A stretch of DNA of 36,645 bases from a virus. The DNA lies in the IMG/VR virus record IMGVR_UViG_3300024415_000019, positions 1 to 36,645 of that record; one strand, written 5' to 3'. The notes beneath the pieces were generated by a model. The model worked only from the letters and a program-made list of their open reading frames with translations, did not search any database and was not told where the DNA came from. Positions within the stretch are counted from its first letter, which is position 1. Each line of letters starts with the position of its first letter. Below, in pieces: positions 12,141 through 21,100 of the stretch. The translations under genes and the position numbers were made by a program.

Positions 12141-12423
12141 GCAAAACCTGTATAAGGTTGCTTGGAGCAGAAACAATTGGGGAGGTAAAATTGGTAAAAA
12201 CAAAAAGTTTGATACAGGAGATAACATACTTAGAGTTGCTATGTTAGACGAAGTAGTGCCAAATCGTGAAGATTATTTTATCAGACCAAATGGAACAGGG
12301 CCAGATTATTATCTTTTGTATCAAGGGTTTCATGAATCAGTAGAATATTCAGACATCAAGACTTTTGTAGAGAACAAAATGGTATATGTCTATAACGAAT
12401 TCAATAAATATGGCAAACACTAA
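12088..12423 (+). CDS. Hypothetical basic protein (111 aa)
   Basis: A 111-residue protein, basic at the N-terminus (MAKLKQRVGNSLRLKANKQN) and acidic and aromatic later (NREDYFIRPNGTGPDYYLLYQGF). The start overlaps the primase-helicase end by 53 bases. A later in-frame ATG at 12241 would avoid the overlap but loses half the protein, and the KVAWSRNNWGG region reads as real protein, so the first start is preferred with moderate confidence. The 3' end overlaps the nuclease gene by 14 bases. No family is recognised. Confidence 0.6.
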   Translation: MAKLKQRVGNSLRLKANKQNLYKVAWSRNNWGGKIGKNKKFDTGDNILRVAMLDEVVPNREDYFIRPNGTGPDYYLLYQGFHESVEYSDIKTFVENKMVYVYNEFNKYGKH

Positions 12424-12757
12424 TAGAACTAAAGGACACAATTATGAAAGGGAATTAGTCAAGGACTTTAAATCCTTAGGTTTCACAGAATGTGTAACAT
12501 CTAGATACGGATCTAAAATGTTAGATGACAAAGGTATAGATCTTATGAACACAGGAGATTTTGCTGTCCAGGCAAAATGTTACAAAAGAAATCCACAGTA
12601 CAAAAAAGTACTTGATGATATGGATGTGAAACCAACAGATATACCAATTGTGTTTCATAAAGCACCTGGAGGAAAACAATATTGTATTTTATACAAAGAA
12701 GATATGTTAGAATTAATACAAATGCTTGTACAAAACAAGATTATAAACACACCATAA
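12410..12757 (+). CDS. PDDEXK nuclease, Holliday-junction-resolvase-like (115 aa)
   Basis: From the ATG at 12410 the protein reads MANTNRTKGHNYERELV. The motifs are E13/E15 in the first helix, D44 in KGIDL, and Q54-A-K56 (VQAK) on the following strand, the pattern of archaeal Hjc-type and related small PDDEXK endonucleases, with Q in place of the usual E of ExK. Such enzymes resolve branched DNA before packaging. The upstream ATG at 12386 is in frame but lies deep in the preceding gene and adds residues with no fold role, so 12410 is chosen. Confidence 0.78.
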   Translation: MANTNRTKGHNYERELVKDFKSLGFTECVTSRYGSKMLDDKGIDLMNTGDFAVQAKCYKRNPQYKKVLDDMDVKPTDIPIVFHKAPGGKQYCILYKEDMLELIQMLVQNKIINTP

Positions 12758-12994
12758 ATGGAAGAGATGCCAGTAAAGTATAAGATTAGAATACCCACAG
12801 TTGACAGGTTACTCAAAGAGCATAATGAGGATCATGTAAACATTGTTTCAATAGACAATACAAAGGAGGAAATAAAAAAATTAAGAGAGTTAGATGAAAC
12901 TCTTGCAACGAAAATAGATGATGTAAATAACATTGTCTGTGAAGTCCTGGAATATCTTCAGGCGAGAGGTTTAGACACCTCTGAATATATATAA
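12758..12994 (+). CDS. Small coiled-coil protein (78 aa)
   Basis: Begins immediately after the nuclease stop. After a basic N-terminus (VKYKIRIPTVDRLLKEHNEDH), residues about 30-70 form a charged heptad helix (KEEIKKLRELDETLATKIDDV). No family is recognised. The position between resolvase-like and SSB-like genes suggests a replication accessory protein, by context only. Confidence 0.65.
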   Translation: MEEMPVKYKIRIPTVDRLLKEHNEDHVNIVSIDNTKEEIKKLRELDETLATKIDDVNNIVCEVLEYLQARGLDTSEYI

Positions 12995-13011
12995 CACTTT
13001 AATTATTTATT

Positions 13012-13380
13012 ATGTCAAATTCAGTAGAATTACAAGGACGCATCAAAGAAATCTCTGATGCACAAACCATTCAAACTCAAAAAGGAGAGATTGAAAAAAG
13101 AGTATTAACAGTTGAATTAGGAGGGGACACACAGTACCCTGTTGATTATCCTGTAGAAGCAATCGGTGCTAAAGCAAATTTATTTAGTGCTTACAAGCCT
13201 GGTGATGAGGTGAAGGTTTCTATTAACTTAAGAAGTTATAGAGATAGAGACAACAACCTTAGAACAGCAAATGCTAATGCATGGAAAATTACTTATGCAG
13301 ATGGTAATATTCCAAACAGCAACAACACTCATGCTAACCAAGTGGAGGCTGCTGTCAACAAAGATGGACTACCATTTTAA
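13012..13380 (+). CDS. DUF3127-like OB-fold protein, probable SSB (122 aa)
   Basis: The protein has the layout of the Bacteroidota DUF3127 single-stranded-DNA-binding-like family: an N-terminal strand (VELQGRIKEISDAQTIQTQK), a variant of the 'EKYPQ-I-FE' strand (GDTQYPVDYPVEA), the helix (KANLFSAYKPGDEVKVSINLRS) and a C-terminal strand ending in AWKIT, then a polar linker and an acidic/hydrophobic tip GLPF. Short tails of this kind in SSBs recruit partners. The stop shares a base with the next start (TAATGG). Confidence 0.75.
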   Translation: MSNSVELQGRIKEISDAQTIQTQKGEIEKRVLTVELGGDTQYPVDYPVEAIGAKANLFSAYKPGDEVKVSINLRSYRDRDNNLRTANANAWKITYADGNIPNSNNTHANQVEAAVNKDGLPF

Positions 13381-13724
13381 TGGATACTAGAGAGAAAATC
13401 GAGAGGGTCGGTGCCGAAATCATCGGCCTTCTTATCTCTAAAAATGCAGACTATGGGGATAGTGCTACTAATCCTATAGATGTTTTTGGAGACGGAGATC
13501 CTGTGGTTTCTTTGTGTGCTAGAATAGATGATAAACTATCTAGAATAAAGCAAAAAGGTATTTACGATAAAACCGAAGATACTGTCAAAGATCTAACAGG
13601 TTACTTGATATTATTGCTAATTGCATTAAAAGATAGGGAGCAACCAAATGAGGAGATGAAAAATAGGAACAGACCCTTTAGAGATCACTCAGGATGGTTT
13701 ACAAATAATAGTTGGGGGATTTAG
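13380..13724 (+). CDS. Nmad1/DUF1599-type nucleotide-modification-associated protein (114 aa)
   Basis: The family signature is clear: KNADYGDSATNPIDVF (residues 21-36), then VVSLCARIDDKLSRIKQKG (42-60) and EDTVKDLTGYLILLLIAL (66-83). This all-alpha family (Nmad1, DUF1599) is related to MazG/dUTPase-like nucleotide pyrophosphatases and is found in phages near base-modification or nucleotide metabolism genes. No modification enzyme was recognised in this window, so the substrate is unknown. It is the last + strand gene and its TAG stop lies inside the terminator hairpin. Confidence 0.82.
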   Translation: MDTREKIERVGAEIIGLLISKNADYGDSATNPIDVFGDGDPVVSLCARIDDKLSRIKQKGIYDKTEDTVKDLTGYLILLLIALKDREQPNEEMKNRNRPFRDHSGWFTNNSWGI

Positions 13725-13743
13725 GTCTCCTAACTATTTTTTT
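13708..13743 (+). terminator. Terminator between convergent gene blocks
   Basis: ATAGTTGGGGG (13708-13718) pairs with CTCCTAACTAT (13727-13737), eleven pairs including two G-U, around loop ATTTAGGT, and seven T follow (13737-13743). It carries the stop codons of both converging genes. On + it is a standard Rho-independent terminator; on - the following T content is weak (TATTTG). Confidence 0.8.
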
Positions 13744-14201
13744 ATTGATGAATACTTTTCAAATCCACGAGATCCGAAATATGCAACATAGATTGTAACT
13801 AGAAGGGTTTTTAAAAGTTCTACCCAACTTTCATCAATATCAAACGCTATATCTAATGCATCTAATGTAATGTAAAGAGACGTTACTACAGTTAAATATA
13901 TTAATGTTAGTGGCCTCGTATTTTTTGAAAGCCATGAGTCTGATTTCATGTCTGAAGCCCAACGCTTACTAATCTCCTGTAATTCAATTTGATCTAGTTC
14001 TAAAAGTTTTAGAGCCTTTTCTTTATCTTCTGGAGGTAGTATTTTAGGATCTTCTTTTTCTATAAGATTTTTTACAATTCCTAATACACCAGAATCAGGT
14101 AACATATCACCAACAACATCTACGATTTTAGAACCACTACCTAATAGAAACTTACCAACTTTAGTTTCTTTAAATTTCTTTTTTGGTTTTTTATCACTCA
14201 T
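13734..14201 (-). CDS. Holin, three-transmembrane type (155 aa)
   Basis: The C-terminal half matches the phage/GTA three-TM holin family: a charged helix ending RWASDMKSDSWLSKNTRPLTL, where the S-D-S-W-L-S-[KR]-N-x-R-P motif is characteristic, then membrane segments at residues about 100-118 and 128-145. The N-terminal region is lysine-rich. Holins form membrane holes that release endolysin. It is the last gene of the lysis group after the amidase and small genes, which supports the call. Confidence 0.82.
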   Translation of the reverse strand: MSDKKPKKKFKETKVGKFLLGSGSKIVDVVGDMLPDSGVLGIVKNLIEKEDPKILPPEDKEKALKLLELDQIELQEISKRWASDMKSDSWLSKNTRPLTLIYLTVVTSLYITLDALDIAFDIDESWVELLKTLLVTIYVAYFGSRGFEKYSSIKK

Positions 14202-14206
14202 AATAT

Positions 14207-14458
14207 TTACTTTTCTTTACCTTCTAGATATCCTTTTTCGTATTGTAGTTCTTTCTCTATGCCTACTATTCTGTCTTCTAGTTCGTTTATAACCTTTATC
14301 TTTTTATCTAACCTTTCATGTATAGTTGTTAACTCTAATTTTAAGGCAGTAAACTGGGCGAATATAGTTCCTGCTGTAAATATAGCAGCCAACAGACCAA
14401 CCACAATTGACCAATTGTTTGCTAAAAACTTATTTATGTTTACATCCTCCCTAGACAT
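14207..14458 (-). CDS. Small membrane coiled-coil protein, lysis-associated (83 aa)
   Basis: A single hydrophobic segment (residues about 16-35, SIVVGLLAAIFTAGTIFAQF) is followed by a long charged coiled coil (HERLDKKIKVINELEDRIVGIEKELQ). This is the layout of inner-membrane spanins and of small holin-associated proteins. The ATG at 14458 is chosen; a TTG six codons upstream would overlap the preceding small gene. It lies five bases from the holin gene. Spanin is a guess; no outer-membrane partner lipoprotein was found. Confidence 0.62.
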   Translation of the reverse strand: MSREDVNINKFLANNWSIVVGLLAAIFTAGTIFAQFTALKLELTTIHERLDKKIKVINELEDRIVGIEKELQYEKGYLEGKEK

Positions 14459-14462
14459 TAGA

Positions 14463-14603
14463 TTATATATTGCCAAATCTTCTTTTAGATTCCCATTGTA
14501 CTTTTTTACTTTTAGATAAGTAAAGTTTTTTAGAAACTAATTTATTATAATTACTGCGTAAGGCATTTAATTGTGGCCCACTATTACTGCTTGTATCACT
14601 CAT
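14463..14603 (-). CDS. Small basic protein in the lysis cluster (46 aa)
   Basis: A 46-codon frame starts ATGAGTGATACAAGC (complement of 14603-14589), overlapping the stop of the preceding gene by eight bases, and ends four bases before the next ATG. The product is serine-rich then lysine-rich (KLVSKKLYLSKSKK) with no membrane segment. The tight overlap at one end and the four-base gap at the other support a real cistron. No family is recognised. Confidence 0.55.
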   Translation of the reverse strand: MSDTSSNSGPQLNALRSNYNKLVSKKLYLSKSKKVQWESKRRFGNI

Positions 14604-14763
14604 TGCCTTCCCACCATTTAATGTGTAACATTATAAATATTAAATAAATATTTAACTCATAACAATCGTCTTGTTCATCAGGAGTATAGAATGCCCATCC
14701 TAAAAGAGGGCCTATTCTAAATCTTTCTGATATTGCAACTTCGTAACCTAAATTATCGAACAT
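14596..14763 (-). CDS. Small protein next to the endolysin (55 aa)
   Basis: The ATG (complement of 14761-14763) overlaps the amidase stop by 11 bases. The 55-residue product begins MFDNLGYEVAIS and has an amphipathic C-terminal stretch ELNIYLIFIMLHIKWW that may be a beta-hairpin or membrane-active segment. A longer version of this frame running up to 14892 lies inside the amidase gene and is rejected as a start. The family is not named; it appears to belong to the lysis group. Confidence 0.6.
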   Translation of the reverse strand: MFDNLGYEVAISERFRIGPLLGWAFYTPDEQDDCYELNIYLIFIMLHIKWWEGNE

Positions 14764-15178
14764 ATTTTTTCTGTATTGATTCGTACTCAGACTTAGCATC
14801 GAAACTAGGGCAGGCCTTAGAAGAGAAATCTCTATGACCATATACCTCAGCACCTGGATAACTGGCACAAAGATAACCAATAAGATACTCAAGGCTGTCT
14901 ATTTGTTCATCCGTTCTTGTGTCGCAAGGATTCATTTCTGAATCACAACCTCCGACATATGTTATTCCTATAGAACCTTTATTATGTCCCTTTACATGAG
15001 CACCTGTGATAGTGATAGGTCGCCCCTGATTTATAGTGCCATCTAACTGCACGACATAATGATAACCGATTTGTGACCATCCTCTATCTTTATGCCATCG
15101 ATCTATTTCTTCAACCGAAACCTTTCTAAATTCAGGTGTAGCGGTACAATGAACAATAATCTTGTTTATGTCTCTCAT
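14753..15178 (-). CDS. Endolysin: N-acetylmuramoyl-L-alanine amidase, T7-lysozyme type (141 aa)
   Basis: Full-length match to the Amidase_2/PGRP fold. Zinc ligands are H10 (IIVHCTAT), H115 (YGHRDF) and C123 (KACPSFD); the H-to-C spacing of eight equals that of T7 lysozyme H122/C130, and K121 corresponds to its K128. The tyrosine/histidine of IGYHYV (38-42) lines the active site. It cleaves the bond between MurNAc and L-Ala of peptidoglycan. There is no signal peptide, so release depends on the holin encoded at 13734-14201. Confidence 0.95.
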   Translation of the reverse strand: MRDINKIIVHCTATPEFRKVSVEEIDRWHKDRGWSQIGYHYVVQLDGTINQGRPITITGAHVKGHNKGSIGITYVGGCDSEMNPCDTRTDEQIDSLEYLIGYLCASYPGAEVYGHRDFSSKACPSFDAKSEYESIQKKYVR

Positions 15179-15180
15179 AA

Positions 15181-18100
15181 TTAATCTATTACTGTATTTC
15201 TCCAGGATTTTTTATTTTTCAATTTAGATTTAGCCTGAGCAGCAGACCACATTTTAGATATGTTCGTCTTGTGCATGCTTTGAGATCTACCTGAATAAGT
15301 AAGTATTTTATCTTCAAGTTTACCTCTTCCTTTCATGTATTTAATAATGAGTTTATTAAACTCTTGACCAGTAGTAACCTGATGTTGATACAGTTCTTCA
15401 TCTGTAAGAGGTCTCATGTCTCTTCCTATTTTCATAGGTCTATTTTGAATTTTACCAGGATAAGCGTTATACTTATCTAAAAACTGCCATCTAGCATCAG
15501 AGCCTCTTAAACCTAACCAATGAGTATAAGGAATTACTGTTTCACCAGGATAACTTTTAGCCTGTTCACCAAACACATCGACTTTTGGTTGACCTGCTAT
15601 TTGACTAAGTCCTGCTGCGTATAACAATGCGTTTTTAGCATCTCCTGCACTATATGAATTAGCATCAAATATTTTAGTCACCTGTCTAAATAAATTTAGG
15701 TTTTGTGGTAATGGTCTCATTATAGTACCTCCTACAGATCTAATAGATGTTTTACCTATACGCTGTAATGTTTTATTTAAACTAGAATCACTAACCGTAT
15801 TAGGATCGTATTGAGATCCTCTACCATCTACTTGACCAAATATGGCCTCAGTTAATTCTTTCACAGATGTAAGTACAGATGAATCCATAATTAAGTTTGC
15901 TGAATTTGCATAAGCAATAGTTAATCTAGACATCATATCATCAAACACTTCTCCTTTTCCTCCTGTCATCTTGTGAGTTTCCATATAATTACCTATAATG
16001 GCCATTGGAATTGCTAAAGGAACTATGTTTCTATAATCCATAACTACACCACCAACTCTAAAAGAATATGGAGGTAGTGAAGCATTCTTCATATCGTTTC
16101 TAGTGTACATGTTAGAGTTGTTGTAACCTCCACCACTTACTTCAAAAAACGGTTCCTCATCATCATCTTCATATGCCTTAGCCGCAAGTGCTGCTAGACC
16201 TAAAAACGACATTGTACCAAAGTATGCTCTAGACATTTGTTCGTCTCTCATTCTAGATCCTTTTTCACCCAAACCATCCTTAGCAATGTATGCTCTTGCT
16301 AAACCTATACCAGGTGTAACATCGATCATATATTCACCAATTGAACCAATAATACTTGTAAAAGGTACAAATGATTTCAGGGCAAGTTTACCACCAAACC
16401 CTATACTTTGTGAATTGGATGCTTGTCTAATTTTATCAGCGACCCAAGCAATAGGTTGAGCAAAACCACCTGGTCTATTGTCTATAAACACCTGTGCATT
16501 ACTAGCCAAGTTAGCGTCTGTAGCAATACCGTTTATTTCAGCCTCTTTCATGGCCTTCATGTATTCTTTAAACTCTTCAATGGTTCCATCGAAACCATCT
16601 TTTTCCTTCATCACCTCAAGTTCAGCATCTGATTTGTCAACAAAGTCCTCACTGTATTTTAAAGCAAGTGCTTCGTGCATTAATTCTCTTGCTCTAACAA
16701 CTTCTATATTACTAAAATCAGTATTAGGATCAGCCTCACGCATTCTGTTCATTAAGGTTTCCATTTCCTTTTGTGCGGTTCTACTAACTTCAGTTGCTAA
16801 GTATAACTCTGATGCTCTCTTTCTTAATTGACTTTTAGGAACACCATCTTTTCTTAATTGATCTATCAGATAATTATAATATCTACCTTCATATCCAACT
16901 TTACTTATAAATCTATCAGTAGCATTTAACATTCTACCTACATACTTATAGTAATTGTAAGGGTTTGCTTTACCACCTTTAAATTCTGTAGTTTCTAAAA
17001 CATTGTACTGACCACCATCTGGTGTGCTTTCAGAGTTCTGGTATTTATCTACTCTGGCTCCATTTTTCCAGATATCCATAGCCATATTATAGCCTTGCTG
17101 CATACCTTTTTTGTTTGTGCCAGAACCAATCTTTCTTATGAAATCAAAGTAACCACCTGTAAAGATTTTATCTATTCTAGACATTTCCATTAACGGTTGC
17201 AAAACAATGTTTGCACTACCTGATGTCACATTTAATACTTGCGTAGACGCACCTGATAAAAGTGCTGCGTATTGCAAACCAAAGAAGGTGTCTTGCCATG
17301 TGTAAGAAGGTAATACTGAATCCATATATTTATACATAGATCTCATAGCAACATTAGCAAGTTCACTGTTAGAAGGAGCGTCTTTAATTATAGAGTGTAA
17401 CTCTTCAATTTTTGAACGCTGTTCTTCTGATAGTGTTGTGCTTTCTAATTTTTGTTTACCTCCAAAAAGCCTATGAATAAAATGACCAAACTTACTTTTA
17501 TTGTCCATGTCCTCGTTGAACTTCTCCATGGCACGTTCAGTCCTGTCAATTAATGTAGCGGCTGTTTGTGCTGTCCAAGATCTTAATGCGGCAGATGCTT
17601 GTCCTGCTTCCGTAGCGTCTTTTGCTAAAACACGTTCTATTTTAGCCATTGTATCAATTACAGAATCTATCTCCGCACCTGAGGCACCCTCCGATCTAAG
17701 TTTACTGACTTTTAATCCGTAATGATGTAATGCTGCTTGACGTGCTAACTGTACTCTTGCTAACTCTTTAACGGTGGTATTACGACCTAGTAAATCTTTT
17801 ATTACTTGTTCGTTTTCAAAACCACCTCTAGAATTTATATCCTCTAATACTAGTTCCATGGTTTGTTTCATATCCATGGTTTCGTAATAGTTGGGATTTT
17901 CGTTTACCCAATCATATACTTCCTGCTTTCCTTCATCGCTGTCCTTAGCATTTTCAATAGATCCTGTTTCAAATCCTCTTTGTCTAAAACCTTCAGACCC
18001 CATGAATTTATTAAGCAGCATTCTCGCTTGTTCAGTAGATAGTTCTTTACCATCTACTCTTTGAGAATAAATCTTAATTGCGGGAATAAGTTTAGAAGGC

Positions 18101-21100
18101 ACCATGCCTTGTCCACTCAATGTAGTAAGTAATTGTGTAAGTTGATCAGGTAGTTTTGCCTGATCTATTCTTCTGTGTTCGACTGCTGAAATCGATCCGC
18201 CATCATTTGGCGATACAGTTCCAGAGAAGCGGGATCTATCCCCTTCATCTTGTTGTCTTTGTGCATCGACACTTGGACTTCCTTGTTGGGGTTCGACTCT
18301 TGTGGCCTTTGATTGGAAGTATTCCTTTGTGCGTGTTTTGCTAGTTCCTTTAAATATGTCTTTTGATCCATTTTCTATATTATTTAAGATTCCGTTGTAT
18401 TGATTATTGTGAGCAACGAATGTATCTACATAATGGTTGTAAAAGTACAAAACATTTTCGTTATTCTCTAAATTTAATTTAGTTTCATGTGCATTATTAC
18501 TCCAGTCACTAACTGCTTGCCTTACATTATCATCTGTAATATCCTCTTCGTTTTCAAAAACAAACTCTGGAACAAACTGATACTTAACACCTAATACTTT
18601 ATTTCCTGCTTCATTAGTTATAAAAGTATAACCAGAAATATCTGTTTTTATTGGCCCTAACTGAACACCTTCTTTGTCTAAATTTTCTCTAGCGAAAGTA
18701 GATGCTTCTTCAAAACTCATTGGAGTTCTAAATTGCATTTCAACAGCAGGCCGAGCGTTTGGACGTTTAGCCAATTCTCTCTCCATTGTTTCAGGATCCA
18801 TTCTCTCATCAATAGGTAATACCTCTGATAAGAATACAGATTCTTGTTCATGTTTCTTTGCAGACTCAATAGCCCTCTTTAAAACAGGAGTCATATCTTG
18901 ATCCGACTTTACAATCATCTCAGCATCAAAACTTCTTTCAGGATATATTAAATACTGTCCCTGTGTCTCGTTTACTTTTAATGATACCAGGTCACCCTCT
19001 CTTAAGTCATTTTGAATAGACTGTCTTTCCTCTTCTATTATTTCTAAGTTATCTTTTGCTTCTAACTCAGGATCTGTATACTGATCTCTTTCTGTACTTA
19101 ATCCTAAATAATATCTAGTGATATCATTTTTAGCAGCCTCTTCCCTAAAATCAGATTTCTTAGCGGCAGTTCCTTTTGACCATCCTTTCTTTAACCAAAG
19201 ATCCTTTTCTGCAAACCATAAGTATGCCTGTAGATCATCAGGATCCATATCTAGTTTAGCCGAAGCGTTTTTAATAACCTCTTCCGCTAATTGGTAATCT
19301 GAAAAACCTCCTGCCTCAGCAGCATAAACTCTTTCATCTACACCTTGCTCGGCTCTCTCAGCAATTCTATATCTATCGACATTACCATCGTAAACCATTC
19401 GTCTTATTGTACGAGCAGCCCATAAATCAATGGTAGGATTTGTTGTTATACCAACAACATTTTCATAAAAGTTATTTGTTTTTGATTGCTGAGTTTGTTG
19501 CAACCAAATACCTGCTAACACCTTTGCAGCAGCAGGACTATTAATACCGTATAGTTTTGTAGGATTATCAGTTCTATATAAAGGGTTAGCCTTTGGCCAT
19601 AGATTTAATAACTTTCTTTTTGTTTCGTTAATATCTTTAGGATCAGGCTTAAGTCTTGATTCGCTATAAGCAGTTTTTCCTTGTTTTTTTAAAGCGTTTA
19701 CTGCTCTTCCTTTATATTCGTTGAAGAATTGATTTAATTCCTCTTCGTTTTCAAACTGTTCTACTCTATCAATAAACTCTTTATATTCTTCAATGTACTT
19801 GTCATAAGCACCCTTTGAATAAGCCTCTAATGCTTGAGTAGCATATTTGTAATTTTGCTGTACATCTGTCTGTCCTGAAGTTGCACCTAACAATCTACCA
19901 AAGAAATTAGTTCTACCTCCAAAGAGGTTTCTCATATTTAAATGTAAATCTTTATACCATCCTAAACCTTTAACTACTTCAGGTACATCCTTATTCGCTT
20001 CAAATTCATCTACAATTTTATCACCAATCAGATCTATTTTCTCTTCAATTGTTCCCTCAAAGTATTCATTAACTCCGTTAACCAAAGCATAAGACTGACC
20101 AGATATTTTAACTTTTAGTTTACCTGATTTTGTTTTAGTGAATTGATATTTACCTTCCTTCATCACAGGAGTAAGTTGTGATAGTGTTGGGTCGTTTTCT
20201 AATGTTTCTTTTAACGCATTAAATTCTTTTATTGCTTCACGCTCAGGGTTTTTATATCTCTGTGCGTCAATTGCGTCAACATCAATTGATTCTTTATTTG
20301 CATTAGGATCAATACTTGTGGCAGACATTATTTTCTCTGCACTTGAGTTTATAACAGCATCAATACTACTTGTTTTAATATCAAAATCTGCGTCACTAGG
20401 TAGGTTTAATGCTTGCTTAATTGCCTGTTTAACTTGATCAATTACTTTTTCAAACTGTGATTGTCTCTTAGGATCTTTAAATATTTTAGCACTTTTTTCA
20501 CCAATAGCCTGTACTAAAGCCTCGTTTAGTGCTCTATCTCCATAACCGTTAGCAACCGCTTCTTTATGATACTTTGTACCTTTAATTAAAGCCATTGCTT
20601 TTTTATGAGCATCTGGATTAACTTCAGCCAACATATCCTCCCATATATGAGCAAACTCATGTATAGGTGTATCAAGCGTAGCAAGTTTAGGGTTTATATA
20701 AATTTGATTTGTATTTCTATCTCTGAACCCTTTGTTTTTTGCAGGATCTAATCCTCTCTTTTGAGCCTCAGCATTAAATACTTCTTGATCAAATTCTATT
20801 GTTGATCCTTTAAATACTCTTTGAAAATGATTACCAATTTTTTCTATGTCTTCCATAGATTCATTGGTGCTGTTTTCTGATTTAGGAGAAACTATGTTAT
20901 CTATCTCATTAACAATACTAGTTTCTTCTTCTTTTGAAACAGTAGTTTCTTGCTCGTTAAAAACTCTAATACCTTTTTGACCTCTGTTATATGCAGCAGC
21001 CAATCGCTTCATTCCATCTAAAACATTTCCTTCATTATCAATAACAGCAGGAGCATTTTTATTCTTGCCATCATATACCATGTCAGGGTTTTCATCTACA

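Noticed and set aside
12386-12409. Earlier start of the PDDEXK nuclease
   Set aside because: It would add eight residues encoded deep in the preceding gene; the conserved part begins right after the ATG at 12410.
14764-14892. 5' extension of the 55-aa gene up to 14892
   Set aside because: It lies in an alternate frame of the amidase gene, whose zinc ligands and fold are clear; the ATG at 14763 with a short overlap is the sensible start.
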